Shown one piece after another: positions 1 through 6,075 of a DNA stretch of 7,739 nucleotides. The DNA comes from Anaerolinea sp. (GTDB taxonomy: Bacteria > Chloroflexota > Anaerolineae > Anaerolineales > Villigracilaceae). The position numbers and the translations under genes were made by a program. Each line of letters opens with the position of its first letter. Position 1 is the first letter of the stretch. The notes under the pieces are model-generated. The model ran no database searches. It saw nothing but the letters and a program-made list of their open reading frames with translations, and was not told where the DNA came from. The stretch spans positions 1 through 7,739 of the forward strand of contig DYNS01000135.1 in the NCBI GenBank assembly GCA_020720965.1, read 5' to 3'.

Positions 1-372
1 GGCTGTTGGATTTGGCGACCCATCACCGGCGGGGAAAAAGAAGCCTCCGAGCCGGAAGTGCAAGCGCTCATCCAGTTTATAGACCGCATCCGCCCTCAGG
101 CGCTCATCAGTTATCACAGCGCCGCCCTGGGAATCTTCCCCGGCGGCGTGCCAGATTTTCCCCCCTCCATCCGTCTGGCGCAGGCGGTGGCAGAGGTGAG
201 CAGTTACCCTTACCCGCCCATCAACACCGGCTGCGACTACACCGGCAACCTGACAGACTGGGCAGCCAACACACGCGGCATCCCCTCCATCGACATTGAA
301 TTGACCAACCATCGGGATACCGATTTTGAGCAGAATTTACGCATTTTGCAGGTCTTTTTGGGTTGGGAATAA
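1..372 (+). CDS. M14-family zinc carboxypeptidase, C-terminal part (5' end outside window)
   Basis: The reading frame is open from base 1 and ends at TAA 370-372, leaving 123 visible residues. It matches the C-terminal half of M14 metallocarboxypeptidases, possibly the MpaA-like type that trims peptidoglycan peptides. His39 in 'LISYHS' fits the third zinc ligand. The stretch 'YTGNLTDWA' (about residues 80-88) resembles the region around the substrate-binding Tyr. Glu100 in 'SIDIELTNH' fits the catalytic glutamate. The first two zinc ligands (HxxE) lie upstream of the window, so completeness and any signal peptide cannot be judged. The gene converges on the M23 peptidase gene with only 11 bases between stop codons. 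Family assignment is fairly secure; the substrate (peptidoglycan stem peptide or ordinary peptide) is not. Confidence 0.75.
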   Translation, partial: GCWIWRPITGGEKEASEPEVQALIQFIDRIRPQALISYHSAALGIFPGGVPDFPPSIRLAQAVAEVSSYPYPPINTGCDYTGNLTDWAANTRGIPSIDIELTNHRDTDFEQNLRILQVFLGWE

Positions 373-393
373 AAGTTTGCCCCCTAAGGCAAA
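368..393 (-). terminator. Candidate terminator of the minus-strand operon
   Basis: Read on the minus strand, TTTGCC (393-388), a six-base loop and GGCAAA (381-376) form a 6-bp hairpin, followed at once by CTTTTATT (375-368). The hairpin includes the TAG stop of the M23 gene. Only three of the six pairs are G-C, so it is a weak intrinsic terminator. On the + strand no T run follows, so it would not serve the M14 gene equally well. Confidence 0.4.
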
Positions 394-1124
394 AGCGGGG
401 TAAGCATAATCCCCGCCTTCCAGGCATCCAAATACCGGAAAGGGTCAATCTCGCCACGCCGGGCGTGCCAATCTTGCGGGGTGGATGGGCGGGAAATGCC
501 AAAGTGCAGGTGGGTGGGAGTGTTACGCGCATCCCCGCTGTTGCCCACATACCCCAAAACCTGCCCCGCTCTCACGCGCACCCCCGGCTCGATGCCCGCC
601 TCCAACCCGGAAAGGTGGGAGCCGTAATAGCGAAAGCCGTCATCCCCCACAATTGCAACCGCAATTCCGCCGCGCCGATTATCGTCTGGCTTTTGCGGGT
701 TCCACAGGTCGGCAGAGCAGGCATACTCCACCACGCCATCCGTCACCGCCACGAAGGAAGTCCCCTCGGCGGCGAAGATGTCCACTGCCGGGTAGCCGTG
801 CGCCGCCTCGCCCAGGCTGTACCAACCATCCTGGGGCGGCTGAATGGGAAAAACATATACAAAAGGGGAGAGGGTGGGGGTTTTGCTGGGCAGGACAAAA
901 GCGGTGAGGGAGGGATACGCCACAGGCGAGGCGGTGGGCAGAAGGGTGGCAACCCGGCGCGAGTAGGGCGTGACGGTGGGTCGAGACGTAGGCTGCAGGG
1001 TGGCAGCCTGCCGGGGGGTGGGGAAAACCTCCGAAGCGGGAGGCGAGGCGCAGGCGAAGAAGAAAAGCGCCCAAGCCAGAAACATGCCCCGGCTAAGAGG
1101 AAAGCGTCCAGGTGGGTAGGACAT
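384..1124 (-). CDS. M23-family peptidase, probable lipoprotein
   Basis: This encodes 246 residues from the chosen ATG at 1124-1122. A positively charged N-region (Arg7, Arg12) precedes a hydrophobic stretch ending in FFAC, so Cys25 may be a lipoprotein cysteine; the lipobox is imperfect. About 60 Ser/Thr/Pro-rich residues follow as a likely surface linker. The LytM/M23 domain then runs from about residue 95 to 215. The zinc set is complete: His109 and Asp115 (HGYPAVD), and His205/His207 in 'HLHFG', plus the conserved His170 in 'YGSHLS'. M23 enzymes cut peptidoglycan cross-bridges or stem peptides outside the membrane. A TTG start at 1142 is possible. A start at the ATG 1085-1083 would clear tsaD but lose the charged N-region. 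The gene overlaps the end of tsaD by about 32 bases and is last in its operon. With all ligands present it is probably active rather than a degenerate LytM activator. Confidence 0.85.
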   Translation of the reverse strand: MSYPPGRFPLSRGMFLAWALFFFACASPPASEVFPTPRQAATLQPTSRPTVTPYSRRVATLLPTASPVAYPSLTAFVLPSKTPTLSPFVYVFPIQPPQDGWYSLGEAAHGYPAVDIFAAEGTSFVAVTDGVVEYACSADLWNPQKPDDNRRGGIAVAIVGDDGFRYYGSHLSGLEAGIEPGVRVRAGQVLGYVGNSGDARNTPTHLHFGISRPSTPQDWHARRGEIDPFRYLDAWKAGIMLTPLLP

Positions 1125-2112
1125 CAAAATCCAACTCGGCAATGTGACCCTGTTGAAAGCGATAAAACCCGGCGGAGGCTATCATGGCGGCGTTGTCGGT
1201 ACAGTATTTGAGGGGCGGAATGTGAACGGTGTAGTCTTTTTGGGCGAGGAAAGCGGCGCGCAGGGCACGGTTGGCGCTTACGCCGCCGCCGATGACAATG
1301 TTTTGAACCCCATAGGTGCGGGCGGCTTGCAAGGTTTTGGTGAGCAGGACTTCCACAACGGCGGCTTGGAAACTGGCGGCAAGGTCTTGCACGGGCAGGG
1401 GCTGGTTGGCGGCTTCCTGACGGCGAACTTCCCTTAGGACGGCGGTTTTTAGCCCGCTAAAGGAGAAGTTGTAGGAGCCTTCCAGCCAGGCGCGGGGGAA
1501 AGGGTAGGCGGCGGGGTTGCCTTGCGCGGCGGCTTGCTCTATGGCGGGTCCGCCGGGGTAGGGCAGGTGCAAGAGACGGGCGACTTTGTCGAAGGCTTCT
1601 CCGGCGGCATCATCCAGCGTGGCACCGAGGCGTTGATATTGCAGGTGGTCGTGCATCAGATTCAGTTCGGTGTGTCCGCCGGAGACAAGCAGCGCGAGCA
1701 GGGGAAATTGAGGGGCGGGGGCGGGGTTTTGCTCGGCGGCTTCGTGCAGCCAAGCGGAGTAGATGTGCCCTTCCAGGTGATTAACGGCTACAAGGGGTTT
1801 GCCGGAGGCGAGGGAAATCCCTTTGGCGGCATTCACCCCCACGACGAGAGAACCCGCCAAACCCGGTCCGCGTGTAACGGCAATAGCGTCCACCTCTTGC
1901 AGGGTGAGGGAGGCTTGCTGCAAGGTTTGCTGAACAACCGGGTAAATGCTGAGGACGTGCTGCCGGGAGGCGACTTCGGGGAAGACTCCACCATAGCGGG
2001 CGTGAATTTCCATTTGGGAGGCGACAACCGAGGCAAGTAACCTGCGCCCCTCTTGCAGCAGGGCGCAGGCGGTTTCGTCACAGGAGGTTTCGATGGACAG
2101 GATGACGGTCAT
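1093..2112 (-). CDS. tsaD: tRNA N6-adenosine threonylcarbamoyltransferase TsaD
   Basis: TsaD (formerly Gcp/YgjD) transfers the threonylcarbamoyl group to A37 of tRNAs that read ANN codons, acting in the cytoplasm with TsaB and TsaE. The 339-residue length is normal. Visible motifs are the ASKHA-fold start 'ILSIETSCDETA' (residues 4-15), 'GGVFPEVASRQH' (41-52), metal ligands His112 and His116 in 'NHLEGH', 'LVSGGHTEL' (142-150), 'FSFSGLKTA' (216-224), the nucleotide-binding 'IGGGVSANRALR' (274-285) and Asp306 in 'CTDNAAM'. The ATG lies in an ATGA overlap with the stop of the peptidase gene upstream, which points to coupled translation. No tsaB or tsaE is in the window. The identification is secure. 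Confidence 0.97.
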   Translation of the reverse strand: MTVILSIETSCDETACALLQEGRRLLASVVASQMEIHARYGGVFPEVASRQHVLSIYPVVQQTLQQASLTLQEVDAIAVTRGPGLAGSLVVGVNAAKGISLASGKPLVAVNHLEGHIYSAWLHEAAEQNPAPAPQFPLLALLVSGGHTELNLMHDHLQYQRLGATLDDAAGEAFDKVARLLHLPYPGGPAIEQAAAQGNPAAYPFPRAWLEGSYNFSFSGLKTAVLREVRRQEAANQPLPVQDLAASFQAAVVEVLLTKTLQAARTYGVQNIVIGGGVSANRALRAAFLAQKDYTVHIPPLKYCTDNAAMIASAGFYRFQQGHIAELDFDVLPTWTLSS

Positions 2113-3356
2113 GGTTTCCAGTGTTTCATGGGAAGGACGAAGTCGTAGGGGAATTCCGCCAGGCGCTCAAAAACGCCATCCGGGCGGACGTGATAGGTGT
2201 CTTCGATGCGAAAGCCCATGCCCTGCTCCGGATAATACAGACCGGGTTCAATCGTCATCACTACGCCGGGTTGCAGGCGGTTGCTATCGTCTGCGCCCAA
2301 ACCGCTCCAGGGGCGCTCGTGAATATTCAGCCCAACTCCGTGCCCCAGAGAGTGAACGTAGCCCTGCAAAGGACCTTTAACGGTGCGGGGGGTTGGGTGT
2401 CCGTCTTTTTCAAAGAGTTCGCAGGTAAGAACCTGGTATTGGCGGAAGGAGGCGTTGAGGTCCAGGTTTTCTTGCACTTTGTCGTATGCCGCCTTCACCT
2501 GACGGTAAAGTTCCTGGGCTTGGGGGCTGGCGTAGCCCAGGCTCCAGGTGCGGGTAAAGTCGTAAAAGTAGCCGCCGCCCTGTTCGGCGGGGTAAATATC
2601 AAAGACAATGGTTTGCCCCAGGCGCATCAGGTCGGCGGGGTTGCCCACCGAATGAGGGATACCGGCATCGCGCCCAATGGCGAAGATGAAGCCCTCACGC
2701 GGTTCTGCGCCCCGCTCTGCCAGCCACAGACTAATTTGGGCTTTCACATCACCCACTGTCAGCGGGGAGCCATCTTCCTTCAGCAGCACTTCATCGGCGC
2801 GTACCGGGCTTTGGGTCAGCAGGTCGCGGGTCAGGCGCACCACTTCAGTTGTCACCTGCCCCATGTGGCGGATTCTCTCCACTTCGGCTTGGTCTTTGGT
2901 TTCCATAGCCGCCATAAAAACAGAGTCTTCCCTGGTTTCACCCACAAACTGCACAGAGGGCAAAAACGGGGCGGCATGGCTTAACATGGCAAAGGCGGCG
3001 CTCAGGTCGGTTGTGCCATATACGCCCACCCGACCTTGCACCCCTTGCGCCAGGAGCATTTTTTGCAGGCGCAGAGCGCTCACCAGGGCGGCGTCACCCC
3101 TGGCTTCCTTGTTCAGTTCGGAGAGGGGGAATTCATCATACAGGTGAATTTGCAGCCCGCTTTTGGCAGCTTCTTCTCTTTCCATGGGGTTGCAGTACAG
3201 GACAGCAGGCTCGCCCCTTTTTTTGATGAGGGTGGCATGGGCAACATGCCCGCCGCCGGTGAGGTAGGTAAAAGGTGGGTTGTATTCCGCATTGCCCAAA
3301 ACCAAAAGGGCATCTAAGTGGCGGGCTTGCATGAGAGAATCCAGGTCGGTTTTCAT
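2109..3356 (-). CDS. M24-family Xaa-Pro aminopeptidase / Xaa-Pro dipeptidase
   Basis: This is a 415-residue cytosolic metallopeptidase of the pita-bread fold, expected to release the N-terminal residue before proline or to split Xaa-Pro dipeptides. An N-terminal creatinase-like domain covers about residues 1-150, and the catalytic domain about 155-405. All five dinuclear-metal ligands are present: Asp253 ('VFDIYP'), Asp266 ('FYDFTRTW'), His339 ('SLGHGVGL'), Glu370 ('TIEPGLYY') and Glu385 ('RIEDTYHV'). His235 in 'IPHSVGN' fits the conserved active-site histidine. The ATG is supported by a GGAG at 3365-3362, five bases upstream. It forms an ATGA overlap with the stop of selA, and its own TGA overlaps the tsaD ATG in the same way. 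Aminopeptidase (PepP) and dipeptidase (PepQ) activity cannot be told apart here, so no symbol is given. Confidence 0.9.
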   Translation of the reverse strand: MKTDLDSLMQARHLDALLVLGNAEYNPPFTYLTGGGHVAHATLIKKRGEPAVLYCNPMEREEAAKSGLQIHLYDEFPLSELNKEARGDAALVSALRLQKMLLAQGVQGRVGVYGTTDLSAAFAMLSHAAPFLPSVQFVGETREDSVFMAAMETKDQAEVERIRHMGQVTTEVVRLTRDLLTQSPVRADEVLLKEDGSPLTVGDVKAQISLWLAERGAEPREGFIFAIGRDAGIPHSVGNPADLMRLGQTIVFDIYPAEQGGGYFYDFTRTWSLGYASPQAQELYRQVKAAYDKVQENLDLNASFRQYQVLTCELFEKDGHPTPRTVKGPLQGYVHSLGHGVGLNIHERPWSGLGADDSNRLQPGVVMTIEPGLYYPEQGMGFRIEDTYHVRPDGVFERLAEFPYDFVLPMKHWKP

Positions 3357-4711
3357 AAAAACTCCGGGGTAAGGGTTGTCAGGGCGCGTAGCAGGGTTGG
3401 CTCTTCCTGCGGGAGGACGGTGCGCGGGTCGAAGAGAACTGCGCCATCTTCGGCGCGGGCAATGACCGGGGTGGGAAAATGGCGCAGGGCTGCCAAAAAT
3501 TTGTCTGCCGATTTAACAGGCAGGCGCAAAACAAAAGTGGGGAGGGTTTCACCCGGAAGGCTGCCGCCGCCGATGGTCGATTCGGCTGCCGCCACCTGAC
3601 CCAAGCCTGTTTCCGTTTGCCAGGCGTTTGCCCTGGCTTGCAGTTGAGCGGCGGGGGCGGCAATCATCTGCCAGATGGGGATGTGCCTCTCCGCCTCGCC
3701 CTTGAGGTAGTGCAGCAGAGTGGCATTGAGGGCGGCGAGGCGCAGCTTATCGGCGCGGACGGCGCGGGCGAGGGGGTGTTTTTTAATTTTTGCCAGCAAA
3801 TCGGCGCGACCAAGGATGATGCCCGCCTGCGGTCCGCCCAACAGTTTATCTCCAGAGAACATAACCACATCCGCCCCGGCTTGCAAAGATTCTTGCACAG
3901 TTGGCTCGTGGGTTAGCCCATAAGCAGAAACATCCAACAGCGTGCCGGAGCCTAAATCGTCCAACGCCAGGGTTTGATAGTAATGCGCCATATCTGCCAC
4001 TTGCGCCAGGGTTGGCTCCTCGGTGAAGCCGGTGAGCCGAAAATTGGAGCGATGCGCCCGCATAAAAAGAGTCCCGGCGGGGGCTTGCAGGTAGGCTTCT
4101 TCGTAATCTTCCAGGCGCACTTTGTTGGTCGCGCCCACTTCCACCAGTTTGGCGCCGCTTTGCTGCATCACATCCGGCACACGAAACCCGCCGCCAATTT
4201 CCACCAACTGCGAGCGGGGAATGATGACTCTTTTATTCTTTGCCAGGGCAGAAAGAACGAGCAGGACTGCCGAGGCGCAGTTGTTGACCACCACCGCCGC
4301 CTCTGCCCCGGTGAGGCGTTTGAGCAGTTCTTCGGCATGGACAAGGCGAGAGCCGCGTTTGCCGGTTTGCATATCAAATTCCAGGTTGTTGTAGGCGCTC
4401 GCGGCGCTGAGAATTGCCTGAGTCGCTGCCTGGCTGAGGGGTGCGCGCCCCAGGTTGGTGTGCAGAATGACCCCGGTGGCGTTGATGACCGATTCCAGGG
4501 AGGGTTTTGTCCACGCCGCTAAACGGGATTGGGCGCGGGCGAGGATGGTTTCGGAAGGCGGGAGCAAGCCTCCGGCGCGGATTTCGCCGCGCACTTCTTC
4601 CAGCGCGGCGCGAATTGCCTGGGTGAGCAGGCTGCGCCCGTATTCCTCGCTGAGGCTTTTTTCGGCTTGCTGAAGGAGGGCATCCACCGAGGGCAGGTTA
4701 CGCAGGTTCAT
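3353..4711 (-). CDS. selA: L-seryl-tRNA(Sec) selenium transferase SelA
   Basis: SelA is a PLP enzyme that converts seryl-tRNA(Sec) to selenocysteinyl-tRNA(Sec) using selenophosphate. At 452 residues it has the usual length. An N-terminal helical domain of about 70 residues (the tRNA-binding part in the family) precedes the fold-type I core. Core motifs include 'INATGVILHTNLGRAPLS' (76-93), 'YNNLEFD' (107-113), 'GSRLVHAEELL' (120-130), 'NNCASAVLL' (143-151), 'DDLGSG' (251-256) and the PLP lysine Lys289 in 'FSGDKLLGGPQAG'. Its start overlaps the end of the membrane-protein gene by 14 bases, and no strong Shine-Dalgarno site is visible. SelA implies selenocysteine decoding, but selB, selC and selD are not in the window. 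Identification is secure. Confidence 0.96.
   Translation of the reverse strand: MNLRNLPSVDALLQQAEKSLSEEYGRSLLTQAIRAALEEVRGEIRAGGLLPPSETILARAQSRLAAWTKPSLESVINATGVILHTNLGRAPLSQAATQAILSAASAYNNLEFDMQTGKRGSRLVHAEELLKRLTGAEAAVVVNNCASAVLLVLSALAKNKRVIIPRSQLVEIGGGFRVPDVMQQSGAKLVEVGATNKVRLEDYEEAYLQAPAGTLFMRAHRSNFRLTGFTEEPTLAQVADMAHYYQTLALDDLGSGTLLDVSAYGLTHEPTVQESLQAGADVVMFSGDKLLGGPQAGIILGRADLLAKIKKHPLARAVRADKLRLAALNATLLHYLKGEAERHIPIWQMIAAPAAQLQARANAWQTETGLGQVAAAESTIGGGSLPGETLPTFVLRLPVKSADKFLAALRHFPTPVIARAEDGAVLFDPRTVLPQEEPTLLRALTTLTPEFL
3362..3365 (-). promoter_or_regulatory. Shine-Dalgarno site of the M24 peptidase gene
   Basis: GGAG lies on the minus strand five bases before the ATG at 3356-3354 and inside the last codons of selA. 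It supports that start and shows that the downstream gene can also recruit ribosomes itself, in addition to coupling through the ATGA overlap. Confidence 0.55.
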
Positions 4712-5099
4712 CTTGCGCCGCCTGTGGGGAGGTTTCTCTTACCCGCAAAAAGTATTCGATGGCGGCAATCCCCAGGGCAAGCCACAAACCTGCCCCAAAG
4801 GTGAGCAAGCGCCCAATGCTGAGCCAGGCAAGCACAGCGGCATAGATGCCAAACCAAAGCGACTGCCGCAAAATGACTCTTGCGCCGGGCGGGTTGGCAG
4901 CGGAAAATAGCCGGTTTGCCCCAAACACCAGGGGCAGGGCGCTACCCGTCACCGCAGAAACGAGCAAGACAAAAAAGCCCCACCGCGCCCAAAGGTAGGG
5001 GGGGCTGTAGGTCAGCAGGGCGTATAAACCCGCCCAGCCTGCCAAACTGAGGAAAAGAAAGGCAAAACGGTAAGGACGAAAAGAAGGGGGTTGGGGCAT
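4698..5099 (-). CDS. Small four-helix integral membrane protein, unknown function
   Basis: This 133-residue protein, which I do not recognise, has about four hydrophobic segments: residues 11-30, 39-60, 79-99 and 100-118. An Arg-containing loop (about 61-80) and an Arg-containing segment before helix 1 suggest that both ends and the middle loop face the cytoplasm. The tail is short and acidic (EPA end). The frame is open back to 5195, but I chose the ATG at 5099-5097: the first hydrophobic segment follows at a natural distance, and the upstream part would translate the 7-bp repeats. No Shine-Dalgarno site precedes this ATG. A TATAAT lies only seven bases upstream, so the mRNA may be leaderless. 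It is the first gene of the selA operon and overlaps selA by 14 bases. No catalytic motif is visible. Confidence 0.7.
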   Translation of the reverse strand: MPQPPSFRPYRFAFLFLSLAGWAGLYALLTYSPPYLWARWGFFVLLVSAVTGSALPLVFGANRLFSAANPPGARVILRQSLWFGIYAAVLAWLSIGRLLTFGAGLWLALGIAAIEYFLRVRETSPQAAQDEPA

Positions 5100-5106
5100 G
5101 GATGGA

Positions 5107-5112
5107 ATTATA
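5107..5112 (-). promoter_or_regulatory. -10 box (TATAAT) for the membrane protein-selA operon
   Basis: A perfect TATAAT reads on the minus strand at 5112-5107, with seven bases between it and the ATG at 5099. Transcription would then start at or within a base or two of the start codon. No TTGACA-like -35 is found at 16-18 bp; that space is filled by the 7-bp repeats, so the promoter may depend on a protein bound there. It is the best minus-strand promoter candidate in the intergenic region. Confidence 0.5.
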
Positions 5113-5154
5113 ACCTGACACCTGAGACCCGATACCTGACACCTGATACTTGAC
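5113..5154. repeat. Six degenerate 7-bp tandem repeats (ACCTGAC type)
   Basis: Six head-to-tail heptamers fill 42 bases with no gaps. Units 1 and 4 are ACCTGAC. Unit 2 is ACCTGAG, unit 5 ACCTGAT, unit 3 ACCCGAT and unit 6 ACTTGAC. The array lies exactly between the minus-strand TATAAT and a + strand TTGACA; the latter is created by the one-base variant in unit 6 plus the following A. Heptamer arrays between genes are known from other bacteria, such as the STRR repeats of cyanobacteria. Whether this one is a regulator binding site or a spreading repeat family is not visible here. Confidence 0.8.
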
Positions 5155-5179
5155 ACATCCCCCCCAAAGGTGGTATTTT
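5150..5179 (+). promoter_or_regulatory. Possible promoter of the SbnI-like gene
   Basis: TTGACA at 5150-5155 and TATTTT at 5174-5179 are 18 bp apart and would start transcription near the ATG at 5186. The spacer contains a run of seven C (5159-5165). Against this, AAAGGTGG at 5166-5173 could be a Shine-Dalgarno site 12 bases before the ATG. The same C-rich, then AAAGG, layout precedes serC. If that site is used, transcription must begin further upstream, within or beyond the repeats. The two readings exclude each other for one transcript. Confidence 0.35.
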
Positions 5180-5185
5180 GACCCC

Positions 5186-6016
5186 ATGACTCCACAACTC
5201 CCCAACCTCCAAATTGTGCCGCTTAACCTGCTCATCCTGCACGAAGACCACGACAGGCAGCGCACCCTGCCGCTGGTGAACAAACTCCGCGCCCAGGGCA
5301 TTATCCGCAACCCGCCCATTGTGATGCCGCTGGAAGACGGCAGTGGGCGTTACATGGTGTTGGATGGCGCGAATCGCGTTACCGCCCTGCAAGAGATGGA
5401 ATTTCCTCACATCGTGGCGCAGGTAGTGGATGCCGCCAACCCGGATGTTCACCTGCAAACCTGGAATCATGTCGTCTGGAACATGCCCACCCGCGACCTG
5501 CTCGCCAGCATTCGGGAAGTGCCGGGGCTAAAGTTGATGTCGATTGAACGGGGTGCCTCCAAACGGGATGAGTTAGACTGCCTGCCAGTGGAGATTCAAC
5601 TGGCAGATGGGCGCACCTTCCTCACCTGCACCACCAAAGACGGTCTGCGCCTGGCGGCGTACCTGCATGGGATTGTAGATAGCTACAAAGACAAATCGTT
5701 TTTAGACCGCACCATGGAAAAAAACATCGAATTCTTTTTAGATGTGCATAACGACCTGGCGGCGCTGCTCATTTACCCCATTTTTGACGTAAAAATGGTG
5801 CTGGAACTGGCAGGTCAGGGCTACCTGCTCCCCACCGGCATCACCCGCTTCACCGTCTCGCCCCGTGCCCTGCACCTTAACTACCCCCTGCACGAACTTT
5901 CCAGCGCCAAACCCATCGAATACAAGCAAGCCTACCTCACCAAATGGGTGCAGGATAGGATTAAACAAAAAAATGTGAGATATTATCAGGAAGCCACATT
6001 TTTATATGACGAATAG
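5186..6016 (+). CDS. ParB/Srx-fold protein, SbnI/SerK-like (candidate free-serine kinase)
   Basis: This encodes 276 residues from ATG 5186; a TTG at 5150 is possible but would start inside the repeats. Residues 8-82 form a ParB/Srx-type domain with 'ILHEDHD' (17-23), 'NPPIV' (42-46) and 'GRYMVLDGANR' (54-64). From memory, Staphylococcus aureus SbnI, a free-serine kinase making O-phosphoserine, shows the same order along its length: a His-Glu at residues 19-20, 'GRYMVIDGVHR', a 'TWxH' stretch, then 'AGVTRF' and a 'PLxxL'. The counterparts here are Glu20, Asp60, 'TWNHVV' (92-97), 'TGITRF' (217-222) and 'YPLHEL' (233-238). It has no helix-turn-helix typical of partition ParB, and no parA is nearby. 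The next + strand gene is serC, whose product handles phosphoserine, which supports a metabolic role. SbnI is also reported as a haem-sensing regulator, so a regulatory function remains possible. The family is likely; kinase activity is inferred. Confidence 0.65.
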   Translation: MTPQLPNLQIVPLNLLILHEDHDRQRTLPLVNKLRAQGIIRNPPIVMPLEDGSGRYMVLDGANRVTALQEMEFPHIVAQVVDAANPDVHLQTWNHVVWNMPTRDLLASIREVPGLKLMSIERGASKRDELDCLPVEIQLADGRTFLTCTTKDGLRLAAYLHGIVDSYKDKSFLDRTMEKNIEFFLDVHNDLAALLIYPIFDVKMVLELAGQGYLLPTGITRFTVSPRALHLNYPLHELSSAKPIEYKQAYLTKWVQDRIKQKNVRYYQEATFLYDE

Positions 6017-6020
6017 CCGT

Positions 6021-6026
6021 TATAAT
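6021..6026 (+). promoter_or_regulatory. -10 box (TATAAT) upstream of serC
   Basis: A perfect TATAAT begins five bases after the stop of the SbnI-like gene. It would give a transcript start near 6033 and a leader of about 43 bases. The -35 region (about 5997-6003) is only T-rich, with no clear TTGACA. serC can therefore be expressed on its own, in addition to any read-through from the gene upstream. Confidence 0.45.
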
Positions 6027-6056
6027 TCATCTATACAACTTTGCTTACCCACCCCC

Positions 6057-6064
6057 AAAAGGAG
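6057..6064 (+). promoter_or_regulatory. Shine-Dalgarno site of serC
   Basis: AAAAGGAG lies 11 bases before the ATG at 6076. It is the clearest ribosome-binding site in the window and fixes the serC start, which also matches the family's N-terminal 'NFNAGPAALP'. No riboswitch-like structure is evident in the 59-base gap. Confidence 0.6.
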
Positions 6065-6075
6065 TATAACCAACC

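Noticed and set aside
363..1211. Long + strand open frame opposite the M23 gene
   Set aside because: It is antisense to a gene with a complete zinc-ligand set, and its translation is low-complexity Gly/Arg-rich with no domain. The same holds for the other + strand frames between 1144 and 4804.
5113..5154. CRISPR array
   Set aside because: The units are 7 bp, contiguous and without spacers.
5150..5185. TTG start at 5150 for the SbnI-like protein
   Set aside because: It would begin inside the sixth repeat. ATG 5186 gives an N-terminus and Glu20 spacing like the family as I recall it.
5100..5195. N-terminal extension of the membrane protein to 5195
   Set aside because: The extension would translate the heptamer repeats and overlap the start of the divergent gene. 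The ATG at 5099 fits the first membrane helix and follows a TATAAT.
5186..6016. Chromosome or plasmid partition ParB with a nearby origin
   Set aside because: There is no ParA, no parS-like palindrome, no DnaA boxes and no helix-turn-helix segment. The C-terminal half matches the SbnI type instead.
5100..6075. A selC tRNA or a serine-linked riboswitch near selA or serC
   Set aside because: The gaps (5100-5185 and 6017-6075) are too short or lack a cloverleaf, and I see no conserved aptamer pattern.
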